64,000 nucleotides of DNA, from contig NZ_CP079724.1 in NCBI RefSeq assembly GCF_019334565.1, positions 1,013,001 to 1,077,000 of the forward strand, written 5' to 3'. A program made the translations under genes and the position numbers. Below the pieces are notes generated by a model that saw nothing but the letters and a program-made list of their open reading frames with translations, ran no database searches and was not told the origin of the DNA. How positions within the stretch are numbered: position 1 is the stretch's first letter; each line of letters begins with the position of its first letter. The stretch comes from Streptococcus oralis (GTDB taxonomy: Bacteria; Bacillota; Bacilli; Lactobacillales; Streptococcaceae). Below, in pieces: positions 36,785 through 45,800 of this stretch.

Positions 36785-37474
36785 TTACTCAATAGTAGAT
36801 AAAATCTCTTCTAATTTATGGTAATCTTTTACACTATCAATTTCATAGATGCTATTTCCTTCTAATTCTTCGACATAGACATCCAATTCTTTGATATTAT
36901 CCTTAACCATGTTGTCCCAGTAGAGATCAACAAATTCACCACTTTCGTAAGCTTTGTCAATAAAGCCAACAATCTTCTCAGCAGTTGGTGCATCCCAGAA
37001 TGAAACTCCGCTCAGAATGCGACCAGCCTTGCTGTCAACAATAATGTCTTGAACCTTGTAGTCATCACCATAAACTAAGAACCACTCGTTGGTACAGTCT
37101 TCACGATAAACGCTAAAATAGGTAGAACGTTTAAGATCGTTTCGAAACATATTTTTGAAAAGATAGTTATCTGCATCGATGACATAGCTGTTAGCTAAGT
37201 CTTCTTTTACTAGATAAAGTGAGTAAAAGTTATTGTAATCAGCATACTTGTCGTTAAAGACTAAACGGACACCATATTTTTCTTTTAGGTAGTCAAATTG
37301 TTCTTTGAGGTAACCGACAACGATGATAATCTCATCAATTCCTCTCTCTTTCAAAAACTCGATTTGGTATTCTACCAAGGGTTTTTGATTAACCTTAACC
37401 AAAGCTTTTGGGGTATTTTCAGTCATAGGGCGCAGACGAGTTCCTAAGCCCGCTGCTAAAATAATCGCTTTCAC
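36785..37474 (-). CDS. licC: Choline-phosphate cytidylyltransferase LicC
   Basis: LicC makes CDP-choline from CTP and phosphocholine for transfer onto teichoic acids. The 229-residue nucleotidyltransferase begins MKAIILAAGLGTRLRPMT, followed by PKALV and the metal-binding YVIDADNY. Length and sequence style match pneumococcal LicC. It is the last gene of tarI-tarJ-licA-licB-licC. Confidence 0.96.
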   Translation of the reverse strand: MKAIILAAGLGTRLRPMTENTPKALVKVNQKPLVEYQIEFLKERGIDEIIIVVGYLKEQFDYLKEKYGVRLVFNDKYADYNNFYSLYLVKEDLANSYVIDADNYLFKNMFRNDLKRSTYFSVYREDCTNEWFLVYGDDYKVQDIIVDSKAGRILSGVSFWDAPTAEKIVGFIDKAYESGEFVDLYWDNMVKDNIKELDVYVEELEGNSIYEIDSVKDYHKLEEILSTIE

Positions 37475-37485
37475 ACGAATCTCCT

Positions 37486-38364
37486 TTATTCTTTAATAAT
37501 AATATAAACACCAGCCATAACAATAAGTGAAGTGATGATTGTCAGCATATCTAGCGGTGCACCCAAGAAAATAACTGCAAATAAGACAGTCCAAACTACA
37601 TAGCTCACATTCAAACCTGTCGCTTTCGCAGGTTGTAAGCGATTAATGGCGATATAATAAGCTAAGTAGGAAATCATATCAAAGGCCGCAAAGACAATCA
37701 AGAGACCGAATAATTGCCCATCTGCCACTTCTGCAAATGAATGGTGAGAAAAGAGCACAATCACAAGATAGGATAAGAATGAGGTTACTTGTCGGATTAA
37801 CAAGGCTTCAATTTCACTTAAATCACTTTCCATAGCATAGGAGCTGAGAACACTTTCACTCCCCCAGGCAATGGCACAGATAAGGGCACAAAGAATCCCA
37901 ATGTAAAACGAGTTAACTTGTTCAACCTTGTAGGTTTGAGCAATGATCGCTGCAATAATCAAGAAAACACCAAATACTGTATTCTTTGAAACCTTGTGTT
38001 TCAAAATGAAGAAGGCTAGCAAAACTGAAACTGCTGGGTAAATAGCCGATACAGATGAAGCTAGAGAACTACCGATATATTTAACTGCATAAAGATTGGC
38101 CTGCATACCAATAGGTCCTGCTAGTAAAGCACCGATAATTACACTTACATTTCGAATATTTAAGAAAATCGAGAGACGAACTTTTCTTTCTTTTACCAAA
38201 AGAAAAGCTAACAAGATAAAGATACTCAAGAAATCATGAGCGGCAGCCACCACAAAAGGTGAAAGATTTGTAAAAATTGAAAAGATATAAGCACTAATTG
38301 TTAGACCTAATCCCCAGAAGATACCAGAGAGCAGACCAAAGGAAACACCATTTTTATTCTTCAT
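37486..38364 (-). CDS. licB: Choline transporter LicB (DMT superfamily)
   Basis: LicB imports choline. The 292-residue protein has ten hydrophobic segments of the drug/metabolite-transporter (EamA) fold. The start MKNKNGVSFGLLSG at 38364 lies one base after the licA stop, with GGAGG overlapping the end of licA; an in-frame ATG at 38376 sits inside that site and is rejected. Confidence 0.94.
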   Translation of the reverse strand: MKNKNGVSFGLLSGIFWGLGLTISAYIFSIFTNLSPFVVAAAHDFLSIFILLAFLLVKERKVRLSIFLNIRNVSVIIGALLAGPIGMQANLYAVKYIGSSLASSVSAIYPAVSVLLAFFILKHKVSKNTVFGVFLIIAAIIAQTYKVEQVNSFYIGILCALICAIAWGSESVLSSYAMESDLSEIEALLIRQVTSFLSYLVIVLFSHHSFAEVADGQLFGLLIVFAAFDMISYLAYYIAINRLQPAKATGLNVSYVVWTVLFAVIFLGAPLDMLTIITSLIVMAGVYIIIKE

Positions 38365-38365
38365 C

Positions 38366-39223
38366 CTAACCTCCATAATAAGTCAAACCTTCGACAGCTC
38401 TTTGGTAACGATTGACACCGTAATCTCCAAAATCAGCCCCTTGAGCTTCTTTGTACACTGTCCACAAACTCCAGATAGTATCTTGCAAGATTTTATAGAT
38501 ACGAATCTTCTCACGTGATACAGGCGTTTTGACGCTTTCGTAGTAGGAAAGGAAATCATCTTCCTCTTGCTTTGTAAATTCAGATTCTAAGAAAAGAGCT
38601 GCCAAATCCCACATCGGGTCATTCATAGAAGAGTATTCCCAGTCAATCAAATACAAACGACCTTGTGGTGACTCGATAAAGTTTTCTGGTACCAAATCGA
38701 TGTGACAGGACTTTCTATCAACTCCCAAATCAGCCAAACTCTTTTCTAGTGAAAATACATCTTTTCTTACAGCTTCATAGTTTTCATAAGGGATAGGTCC
38801 TTCAATCAAGGATTCATATTTGCTGATTTCCTCAAAAGGAGCAAATTCTCCTCTTAATTCTTTCCCTGAAGCATGGATGGTTTGTAAAATTGGTGCAATC
38901 TTTTCAAACTTGGACTTAATTGATGTTGAATCAAGAGTTACTGCTGATTCGATGTATTCATTTACTTTGATCCCTGACTCAATATCAAAGAGATAATTTT
39001 TGACATCTAAATCTAAATCCTCTAAAAGTTCAAGATTGTACTTTTCATTTTGACGATCGATGAGTTTTTCAGTCCCTTTACCAAAAAATTTCACAATATA
39101 CTGTTTGTTGGTTGTTTTAACCAAATAGTTTTGGTTGGTCATGCCTCCCAACTGTTCAACACTGAGTACTTCCTCTTCATTAGATAGTAAAGAAGAAATT
39201 TTTTCTTTGATGAGTTTTTCCAC
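38366..39223 (-). CDS. licA: Choline kinase LicA
   Basis: LicA phosphorylates choline with ATP. The 285-residue aminoglycoside/choline-kinase fold protein shows GGMTNQNYLVK (nucleotide loop), the Brenner box CHIDLVPENF and the metal motif LIDWEYSS. The start is taken as GTG at 39221-39223 (VEKLIKEKIS), matching the N-terminus known for LicA and lying 6 nt after GGAGG. The frame stays open upstream but overlaps tarJ. Confidence 0.95.
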   Translation of the reverse strand: MEKLIKEKISSLLSNEEEVLSVEQLGGMTNQNYLVKTTNKQYIVKFFGKGTEKLIDRQNEKYNLELLEDLDLDVKNYLFDIESGIKVNEYIESAVTLDSTSIKSKFEKIAPILQTIHASGKELRGEFAPFEEISKYESLIEGPIPYENYEAVRKDVFSLEKSLADLGVDRKSCHIDLVPENFIESPQGRLYLIDWEYSSMNDPMWDLAALFLESEFTKQEEDDFLSYYESVKTPVSREKIRIYKILQDTIWSLWTVYKEAQGADFGDYGVNRYQRAVEGLTYYGG

Positions 39224-39239
39224 AATTAACCTCCATCTC

Positions 39240-40262
39240 CTACACTTCCCACTTAAATACTGTTTTAAAAGCAGTATTAAGGTCTGTAGCAAAGACACGG
39301 TGAATGTCCTTGATTTCTCTCACAGGCTCTTCAACATAAAGGATATTCTTCAGACGATTTGCAAACTTTTTGACTTCCATCATTTGAATAGCCTTCTCAA
39401 AATCGACGCGTCCTGAACGAGATGAGCCTACTAATAACAATCCTTTTTCCAAAGCATCTCGTGTATTGATATTAACCTTGTATTCACTCACTCCCATCAT
39501 GAGAATCGTTCCCTGTGGACGAATATAGCGAATCAGATCATTGATAGCTGGTCCTGTGCCATCACCACCGCAACACTCAAATCCATGATCAAAGGTCAAA
39601 TCCTCTGGGATATTATCCGTGATGTAGCACTCTTTTGCAAAAGAGAAGAGCTCCAGTTTTTCCCAATGGCGACCAATAACGATAATCTCTGCTTCCGGTA
39701 GTGTGTAATTAATAATATTGGCAACCACAAAGGCCAAACTACCATCTCCGATAACAGCAATGCGCTCTCTCTTGCTATGAGCAAGATGCAGGAATCGATC
39801 CATGGCATGCATACCGACACTTACAAACTCGGTGATGGCAGCAACTGTATCTTCGATATCATTATAAGAAACGACTCGGTCTTTTGGAAGAGAGACAAAT
39901 TCTCGCATAAAGCCATCATAACCACTAGATAGGAAGTAGGTCCCTGTCATGTAGTTCTCGTAGAACTCCTTGTCACTCTGCATAGGCGGTTGATTGGGAA
40001 TCATAACTACCTTTTGACCGACTTCATAAGTCCCAGTTGGATCGGAAATAACAGTTCCACAAGACTCGTGAATCATGGCCATTGGAAGCTTTTTAGCCAA
40101 TATCTTTGGATCGCGTTTCCCTTGATAGTAACGTTGATCCGCATGACAAACCGCCATATAATTTGGACGAATAAGGATATGATTCTCCTGATCAATGTCC
40201 TCTTCTTGGTATTTTACATTGATAAACTTTGGTTTTGTCAGTTGATAAATTTGATTAATCAT
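39240..40262 (-). CDS. tarJ: Ribulose-5-phosphate reductase TarJ
   Basis: TarJ reduces ribulose-5-phosphate to ribitol-5-phosphate with NADPH, the substrate of TarI. The 340-residue medium-chain dehydrogenase has the zinc-site segment VCHADQRYYQG, MIHESCGTV, and the Rossmann GDGSLAFVVANI. ATG at 40260-40262 begins 4 nt after tarI. Confidence 0.95.
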   Translation of the reverse strand: MINQIYQLTKPKFINVKYQEEDIDQENHILIRPNYMAVCHADQRYYQGKRDPKILAKKLPMAMIHESCGTVISDPTGTYEVGQKVVMIPNQPPMQSDKEFYENYMTGTYFLSSGYDGFMREFVSLPKDRVVSYNDIEDTVAAITEFVSVGMHAMDRFLHLAHSKRERIAVIGDGSLAFVVANIINYTLPEAEIIVIGRHWEKLELFSFAKECYITDNIPEDLTFDHGFECCGGDGTGPAINDLIRYIRPQGTILMMGVSEYKVNINTRDALEKGLLLVGSSRSGRVDFEKAIQMMEVKKFANRLKNILYVEEPVREIKDIHRVFATDLNTAFKTVFKWEV

Positions 40263-40266
40263 AGCC

Positions 40267-40974
40267 TTAGTCTTTCTCAATCATGCTTTTCGCGATTTTC
40301 AAGTCTGTCACAGTTGTGATTTTAAGATTTGAATATTCCCCTTTAGCTAGAGCAACATCCTTCCCTTTGATAACAAAAATCTTACATGCATCCGTCAGGA
40401 TTTCCTTTTCTTGGTCAGATAGGGAACCATACAAATCCATGAAATCCTTGCAGCGGAATGTCTGAGGTGTTTGACCTTGATAGAGGTGAGCACGATTTGG
40501 AATATCAGTGATAAACTGACCATTAGTACTTTCAACAATGGTATCAACTGCTTCTACTACTGTGTCAACCGCATCATGATTTTGAGCCAGTTTGATATTG
40601 TCCTGAATCATGCGAAGTGTGATAAAAGGACGAACAGAGTCATGCGTAATCACGATATCTTCTGGAGTGATTGGACGGTAGGCATCAATAGCTTCTATAA
40701 TCTTCTCGATACTGGTATTGCGATCAGCACCACCCTTTGTAATGATGATGCGATCCTTGTGAAGAGAAAGATACTTGTCAACCAAGTCCTCAGCATGAGA
40801 TACCCAATCTCCATGAACTCCAACTACAATTTTTTCAATACTTGGTTCCAAAACAAATTTTTCAATTGTGTGGATCAAAATAGGACGATCACCCAACTCC
40901 AAGAATTGTTTTGGTAAATTACTGATTCCCATGCGTGTGCCAGTTCCTCCGGCTAGGATTCCTGCATAGATCAT
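40267..40974 (-). CDS. tarI: Ribitol-5-phosphate cytidylyltransferase TarI
   Basis: TarI makes CDP-ribitol for the repeating unit of teichoic acid. The 235-residue IspD-like enzyme begins MIYAGILAGGTGTRMG, followed by LPKQFLELGDRPIL, and has ITHDSVRPFI and DIPNRAHLYQGQTPQTF. It is the first gene of the operon. Neither tacF nor licD genes, which flank this operon in pneumococcus, are in the window. Confidence 0.96.
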   Translation of the reverse strand: MIYAGILAGGTGTRMGISNLPKQFLELGDRPILIHTIEKFVLEPSIEKIVVGVHGDWVSHAEDLVDKYLSLHKDRIIITKGGADRNTSIEKIIEAIDAYRPITPEDIVITHDSVRPFITLRMIQDNIKLAQNHDAVDTVVEAVDTIVESTNGQFITDIPNRAHLYQGQTPQTFRCKDFMDLYGSLSDQEKEILTDACKIFVIKGKDVALAKGEYSNLKITTVTDLKIAKSMIEKD

Positions 40975-41017
40975 TTATATTCTCCTTTAGTTTATTCTAA
41001 AAAACTCATTATCATCT

Positions 41018-41026
41018 ATTATATCA
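41018..41026 (-). promoter_or_regulatory. Proximal lic/tar promoter
   Basis: An extended -10, TGA-TATAAT (41018-41026), lies about 45 bp ahead of tarI, with only a weak -35 (TTCATG) at 41041-41046. It may be a constitutive second promoter. Confidence 0.6.
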
Positions 41027-41160
41027 CAATCTGCCTCCATCATGAAGAAAAGACAGTGAATCATTTAGTCTAATCAACACACCATTTAAGGTAAAAAGTG
41101 AACAATGTGTTACTAAATCCGGAAAGACCATAATAAATCAAGAAATAAAATTAGGTTATC

Positions 41161-41197
41161 CTCTATATTATCCATTCAACGTTCGGTTAATATAGAG
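41161..41197 (-). other. Hairpin at the predicted 5' end of the CiaR-driven lic transcript
   Basis: CTCTATATTA (41161-41170) and TAATATAGAG (41188-41197) are a perfect 10-bp inverted repeat with a 17-nt loop. The predicted start site lies at about 41197, so the stem would begin at the first nucleotides of the RNA. Confidence 0.6.
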
Positions 41198-41203
41198 TTC
41201 TTT

Positions 41204-41236
41204 AGAATATAATAGAAACCTTAAAGAAAGCTTAAA
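41204..41236 (-). promoter_or_regulatory. CiaR box and distal lic/tar promoter
   Basis: On the minus strand TTTAAG-N5-TTTAAG (41220-41236) is a perfect CiaR direct repeat, followed after exactly 10 bp by TATTCT (41204-41209). This is the geometry of CiaR-activated promoters, and the pneumococcal lic operon is a known CiaR target. The remaining part of the 439-bp gap (40975-41413) holds the hairpin, the proximal promoter and a TGA-TAAAAT element (41366-41374) for ybaB. Confidence 0.85.
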
Positions 41237-41413
41237 TGAAATTATTTGTTTAGCAAAGAATACTAGGTGTGCATAGTAAATTTCTTAAAAGTTGTTTGAG
41301 AGACTCATTATAAAAGGTCATATATCTCATGAATTAAACAAATAATAGACTTTTGCCCCTAAAATTGATAAAATAAAAAGGAAAATAATAGAAAAAGGAA
41401 ACTGTAAACCGCC

Positions 41414-41713
41414 ATGATGAACATGCAAAACATGATGCGCCAAGCACAAAAACTTCAAAAACAAATGGAACAAAGCCAAGCAGAACTCGCTGCCATGGAA
41501 TTTGTTGGAAAATCAGCTCAGGACCTTGTCCAAGCAACTTTGACTGGAGACAAAAAAGTTGTCAGCATTGACTTCAACCCAGCAGTTGTAGATCCAGAAG
41601 ATCTCGAAACACTTTCTGACATGACTGCTCAGGCGATTAACGCTGCTCTTGAACAAATTGATGAAACGACTAAGAAGAAACTAGGTGCTTTCGCTGGAAA
41701 ATTGCCTTTCTAA
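41414..41713 (+). CDS. ybaB: YbaB/EbfC family nucleoid-associated protein
   Basis: The 99-residue protein is a DNA-binding, nucleoid-associated member of the YbaB family. It starts with a helical, Met/Gln-rich region ([17 protein letters not shown]) and shows the core [32 protein letters not shown]. There is no close ribosome-binding site ahead of the first ATG (AAGGAA is 14 nt away); in-frame ATGs at 41417 and 41423 are further candidates. A terminator follows. Confidence 0.94.
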   Translation: MMNMQNMMRQAQKLQKQMEQSQAELAAMEFVGKSAQDLVQATLTGDKKVVSIDFNPAVVDPEDLETLSDMTAQAINAALEQIDETTKKKLGAFAGKLPF

Positions 41714-41719
41714 TCCACA

Positions 41720-41751
41720 AAAAAAGAGAAACAGATGTTTCTCTTTTTTTC
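41720..41751. terminator. Bidirectional terminator after ybaB
   Basis: AAAGAGAAAC and GTTTCTCTTT with a short loop are flanked by A7 and T7. Confidence 0.9.
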
Positions 41752-43521
41752 TTAGAAATCAAAGAATTCCATTGCTTTCTTTAAGAGTAATTCCGTATAT
41801 TCCGGATCGTCTTGAGCCATTGTGACTTGTGACTGGACCATTTCAAGATCATCAGTAATCATGCCATCTGCACCGAGACGAACTGCTTTATCAAATGCCT
41901 CCGAACCATTTACGGTCCAAACATAGAGTCTCTGATCAGTTGTCCAGAGTTTATTGACAAAGTATTCATCCAAAGTTGAGTACTCCATAGTATAACCCGT
42001 TGCCTTGGTTCTTGGGAAGATACTGTTATAGGGGAGAATGAAGTAAACTGGAATTTCAGAATCATAAGTCAACACTTTATCAATCACATGGTAGTCTAGT
42101 GATTGCATCTGATGTCCATATTTCTTGATAGTCGCTCCATACTTTTCGAGGAAATGGTCCATCATTTGCGGACTATCTTTTTTACTGGTCTTAATCTCAA
42201 TCAGCAATTTTTGGTTTAAAGCATTTGCACGCCCTAAATAGGCATCAAAGCTTGAAATCTTTGTTTGATAACCATTCTCGTAAATATCTGTATTTGTTAA
42301 TTCATCCAGAGTCAAATCTTGCGGTGTAGCATTAATACCTGTTAAATTTTTGAGGTTAGCATCGTGCATCATCACGAACTGACCGTCTTTCGTTTCCTGC
42401 ACATCCATTTCTATAAGATCTGGTTTTAGTTGAGCTGTTTTTTCTAAAGACTGCACAGTATTTTGAACACCGTTTTTATTACTTACTCCTCTGTGCGAAA
42501 TCACTAAAGGTGTATTGGTATCCGGAGATTCCAGATAAACGTAGCCTTCTATGGCAAAGATGATGCTTGCACACCCCATGACACCCCATCTCATCAGATG
42601 ATCTTTCTTTCGCCTTGGCATGATCTCCAACTCCTCTCCTGTAAGGAAGGAAACAAACTTCACTAGGAAATAAGTCAGAGTCATGTAATGGAAATTTTTA
42701 ATCAAGACAAAATTAATCACACCGAGAATCAAGGACTCTTTTTGAGTTAGATTATCCATCACTGCTTGCGCAAAAAGCAAAGGAATTAACAAACCAAAGA
42801 AGAAGAGATAGGTTTTAATGATAATGAGTAAGAGATGCCAAGAGAAGAAAAGGACATTTTTCTTTGTCTTTTGGAGACTATATTTCACACTTTCTCTTAC
42901 TGTCTTTCTTTCAAAGAGAATCTTAGGGAGGGCAAACATAAATCGGACAGAAATATAGAGAAATATCCAAGCGGATGCTATGATCATCAGACCTACCAGC
43001 CAATGCTTACCTTCCCAATAATTCACAATAAAATCAGGAATAATAATCTTGTTGAGGTAGTAGATTTTTAAAATCTTACGGATGAACGGGAAAAGCAAAG
43101 CAATGTAAAAAAAGACAAAGGCCATCTTACAAAAGCTCAATCGCTTAACGAATAGAAAGCTCTGGTGAAATACTTTTCTACTGTACTCAATTAAAGTTCT
43201 CTTTTCATGATAGAGAAGGTGACGAGCACCGATAAACAAAAGACAAATCTGGAAATAGGCAACCAGGAGATTGATTGCAATTAAGATGAGAAAGGCTAAA
43301 CTGATAAAAGGCGAGCCTTGTATAATCGCCCAAAAGTTATTGTAGGAGATAAACAAATAACCGGTTTGTCTCAGAAGGATGCCAGCAATCCACGAATTTA
43401 ATGGTAGCCAGACAAACTCAACCATCATAAATATCAAGAAAAATAGAAATAAAATCTTATCTAGGTTATAGTATATCTTCCTAAAACCTAGCTTCTTAGG
43501 TTTTTCAGGTTTCATAGGCAC
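41752..43521 (-). CDS. Membrane-bound glycerophosphodiester phosphodiesterase
   Basis: The 589-residue protein has an N-terminal membrane half (about residues 20-340, several hydrophobic segments, with a GDPD-associated membrane domain) and a C-terminal GDPD domain facing outward. Catalytic features are VISHRGVSNKNGVQNT, LIEMDVQETKDGQFVMMHDANL and LLIEIKTS. It would release glycerol-3-phosphate from glycerophosphodiesters or from lipoteichoic-acid-like polymers at the cell surface. The exact substrate is unknown. It lies 2 bp after the exonuclease gene in the same operon. Confidence 0.92.
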   Translation of the reverse strand: MPMKPEKPKKLGFRKIYYNLDKILFLFFLIFMMVEFVWLPLNSWIAGILLRQTGYLFISYNNFWAIIQGSPFISLAFLILIAINLLVAYFQICLLFIGARHLLYHEKRTLIEYSRKVFHQSFLFVKRLSFCKMAFVFFYIALLFPFIRKILKIYYLNKIIIPDFIVNYWEGKHWLVGLMIIASAWIFLYISVRFMFALPKILFERKTVRESVKYSLQKTKKNVLFFSWHLLLIIIKTYLFFFGLLIPLLFAQAVMDNLTQKESLILGVINFVLIKNFHYMTLTYFLVKFVSFLTGEELEIMPRRKKDHLMRWGVMGCASIIFAIEGYVYLESPDTNTPLVISHRGVSNKNGVQNTVQSLEKTAQLKPDLIEMDVQETKDGQFVMMHDANLKNLTGINATPQDLTLDELTNTDIYENGYQTKISSFDAYLGRANALNQKLLIEIKTSKKDSPQMMDHFLEKYGATIKKYGHQMQSLDYHVIDKVLTYDSEIPVYFILPYNSIFPRTKATGYTMEYSTLDEYFVNKLWTTDQRLYVWTVNGSEAFDKAVRLGADGMITDDLEMVQSQVTMAQDDPEYTELLLKKAMEFFDF

Positions 43522-43523
43522 TC

Positions 43524-44117
43524 CTAGTCTAAAAATTGGGATAAATCTAAGCCACCGAAAGGATTATTCATCGAAAAACTACTCTGGTCTTCTATTAATA
43601 GCTTTCCTTCATCCGCTTCCAAAAAAGCTTCGTAAACACGCGCCGTCATGCGGGCGTCCTCTAAACTATTATGAGACTTCCCGTGAAAGCCTAAAAAATT
43701 CGCTACAGTTTGTAATTTAAGATTGGCTATGCCGTGTAGATCAGAACTACGGCGTTCAAAAGCCTCCTCATATAGATCAACCTTATACTGGTCACGATAA
43801 TCAATACCATGCTCCAAAAGAATAGGCAAATCACTCTTAGCCGCATTGTAACCAACAATAGGTAAGTCGCCAACAAATTCTTGAAAGTCCTTTAAAACTT
43901 GTTCTACCTTTGGCGCATCTTTCAAGGTTTCAGCTGTGATTCCAGTCAAACCATTGATAAAACTCTTCAATGGGGCTGTAGTATAAACATAAGAGTCAAA
44001 AGCAGCACATTCTTGCCCATCTTGAAAATGGACTGCTGATACTTGAATTAAATGGGTAACCCCCTCGTGTTGATTGAATTCCAAATCAAAGGCGATATAA
44101 TCTCTTAATTTTTCCAT
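43524..44117 (-). CDS. DnaQ-like 3'-5' exonuclease
   Basis: The 197-residue protein has the DEDDh exonuclease motifs: FDLEFNQ (Exo I), VGYNAAKSDLPIL (Exo II) and HNSLEDARMTARVY (Exo III). It lacks polymerase or other added domains, so it is a stand-alone nuclease of the DNA polymerase III epsilon family. The role (DNA or RNA trimming) is not known. Confidence 0.9.
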   Translation of the reverse strand: MEKLRDYIAFDLEFNQHEGVTHLIQVSAVHFQDGQECAAFDSYVYTTAPLKSFINGLTGITAETLKDAPKVEQVLKDFQEFVGDLPIVGYNAAKSDLPILLEHGIDYRDQYKVDLYEEAFERRSSDLHGIANLKLQTVANFLGFHGKSHNSLEDARMTARVYEAFLEADEGKLLIEDQSSFSMNNPFGGLDLSQFLD

Positions 44118-44157
44118 TATTTACCTCAATTACTACCCAAAATAAACTATAAATAAT

Positions 44158-44201
44158 AAAAGAAGCCATTAGGTTAGTGAGTAACCCAAACAGCTTCTTT
44201 A
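44158..44201 (-). terminator. rocS terminator
   Basis: AAAGAAGC and GCTTCTTT arms plus inner GGTTA/TAACC pairs form a long hairpin ending in a T-rich run on the minus strand; it overlaps the rocS stop codon. Confidence 0.8.
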
Positions 44202-44693
44202 TTTTCCTCCAAAAAGGCGAGCAAAAAAGCCTTTTTTGGTTGCTTGGACTTCTTCTTTTGCTTGGTCCAACTCGAGTTTCAAGGTTTCTTGATCCTTCAT
44301 CGCTTGAAGAGTTAACTGTTGCTGTTGGTCCAACTGTTTGTCCTTTTCAGCAATCTGTCGGTCTTTGATACGCATCTGTTCATCTTTTTCTGATAACTGG
44401 CGGTCTTTTGCCTTGAGCTGCTCGTACAAACGAAGAATTTCAGCATTTTTCTCATCGACCAAGATTTCCATCAGTTCACGTTGTTTAACATCATCACTGA
44501 CTGGTTCATCTTCAAAAATCGTTTTTTTGTAGATTTCCTCTAGCTTGATCAAGCCACTTCGAGTAACTACAGTTACACCTTTGTCATTTTTTTTCGTGTC
44601 CTCTTCTGGAAGTTCTTTGACACGATTGTTGATTGCTTGACGGGATAGTCCTAAGACCTCTGCAATCTCACTGACGGTCATTTTAATACTCAT
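44199..44693 (-). CDS. rocS: Chromosome segregation regulator RocS
   Basis: The 164-residue protein has an N-terminal helix-turn-helix (MTVSEIAEVLGLSRQAINNRV), a central long coiled coil (about residues 70-150, repeats of KDRQ and EKDEQ) and a C-terminal amphipathic end KKGFFARLFGGK for membrane contact. This is the layout of pneumococcal RocS (DUF536), which links the chromosome to the membrane, interacts with ParB and protects the nucleoid during division. The assignment rests on domain order and size. Confidence 0.9.
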   Translation of the reverse strand: MSIKMTVSEIAEVLGLSRQAINNRVKELPEEDTKKNDKGVTVVTRSGLIKLEEIYKKTIFEDEPVSDDVKQRELMEILVDEKNAEILRLYEQLKAKDRQLSEKDEQMRIKDRQIAEKDKQLDQQQQLTLQAMKDQETLKLELDQAKEEVQATKKGFFARLFGGK

Positions 44694-44769
44694 AATATCC
44701 TCTGAAACGTTTTCTAGCTTTTCTTTATTTAAATCTTATCATAAGCTAGATAAACTGTCAAATTTCCGC

Positions 44770-45462
44770 TTAATCTAAAGCCTTTAAAAAGGCTAGTAAG
44801 ACTTGGGCAGAACGACGTCCAGCTTCGATAATAAACTCATCAAAAGAGATAGAGGCTTCGTGATTAGCATTGTCACTCATGGCACGAATGACTAGGAAAG
44901 GTAGGCCAAGAGCCTGAGTTGCTTGTGCAATGGCAGCCCCTTCCATTTCAACTGCTAAAACATCAGGGAAGTGGGATTTGATACTAGTAATCTTATCATC
45001 CCCAGCTATAAAGCTATCTCCTGTAGCAATCAAGCCTAGGTGCCAGTTCTGTTCTAACTGAGATAAGTTTTCTTTAATCCTAGCGATAAATTTCTTATCT
45101 GATTCAAAGTAAAGAGGTTGACCAGCCATTTGGCCATAAGCATAACCAAAAGCAGTCACATCCACATCATGGTAAGCTAGTCTATCTGCAATCACGACAT
45201 CACCAACAGCAATCCCTTCGGCAAGAGCACCTGCTGATCCTGTATTGATGATAGCTTCTACCTGAAAATGGTCAGCTAGAATAGCTACACTCATAGCCGA
45301 CATGACCTTTCCAATCCCACTCTGAACTAGAACGACTTCAGTATTGCCAACAGAGCCTGTGTAGTAGGTATTTCCCAAGACCTGAACTTCTTGAGCTTTG
45401 TCCAAATTCTGAGTCAAATATACGAGTTCTTCTGGCATGGCAGCAATGATTCCAATTTTCAT
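44770..45462 (-). CDS. mtnN: 5'-methylthioadenosine/S-adenosylhomocysteine nucleosidase
   Basis: MtnN (Pfs) cleaves adenine from SAH and MTA, feeding the activated methyl cycle and, through LuxS, AI-2 production. The 230-residue protein shows MKIGIIAAMPEEL, NTGSAGAL, and the catalytic segment EMEGAAIAQA with SDNANHEA. The start at 45462 follows AAAGGACTTGAA; an upstream in-frame ATG at 45477 overlaps the macP end. It is the last gene of glmU-nudF-macP-mtnN. Confidence 0.97.
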   Translation of the reverse strand: MKIGIIAAMPEELVYLTQNLDKAQEVQVLGNTYYTGSVGNTEVVLVQSGIGKVMSAMSVAILADHFQVEAIINTGSAGALAEGIAVGDVVIADRLAYHDVDVTAFGYAYGQMAGQPLYFESDKKFIARIKENLSQLEQNWHLGLIATGDSFIAGDDKITSIKSHFPDVLAVEMEGAAIAQATQALGLPFLVIRAMSDNANHEASISFDEFIIEAGRRSAQVLLAFLKALD

Positions 45463-45477
45463 TTCAAGTCCTTTCAA

Positions 45478-45789
45478 TTACAAGAGTTTCATCGCTAAAA
45501 TTAACAAAATCAAAAGTAGGATAACTGCAAACAAGATGCGATTGAGTTTTGAATTAAAAACATTTCTCTTGGTATTCTCAATGCGGCGACTCTTATGAAT
45601 CGTTGGCTCTACTTCGATTGTTAAGGTATCTTGACTAAAACCGTGGTCTCTAGAACGTGAATAACCAAAATGTTGTGAAGACGTTGGTAGGATCTTTGTT
45701 TCCTCATCATCTTTAAGAGGTGGTCCTGATATTTTCTCACCACGGTTGGCACGTTCAATCATTTCGTCTGTTAATAAAGGTTTTCCCAT
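45478..45789 (-). CDS. macP: MacP, membrane-anchored cofactor of PBP2a
   Basis: The 103-residue protein has a disordered N-terminus ([22 protein letters not shown]) with a threonine-containing ETKILPT segment, matching the StkP-phosphorylated threonine of pneumococcal MacP. A C-terminal membrane helix (about 84-102) follows. MacP is required for the activity of the class A penicillin-binding protein PBP2a. Its position between nudF and mtnN is the same as in pneumococcus. Confidence 0.92.
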   Translation of the reverse strand: MGKPLLTDEMIERANRGEKISGPPLKDDEETKILPTSSQHFGYSRSRDHGFSQDTLTIEVEPTIHKSRRIENTKRNVFNSKLNRILFAVILLLILLILAMKLL

Positions 45790-45800
45790 GGGTTTCTCCT

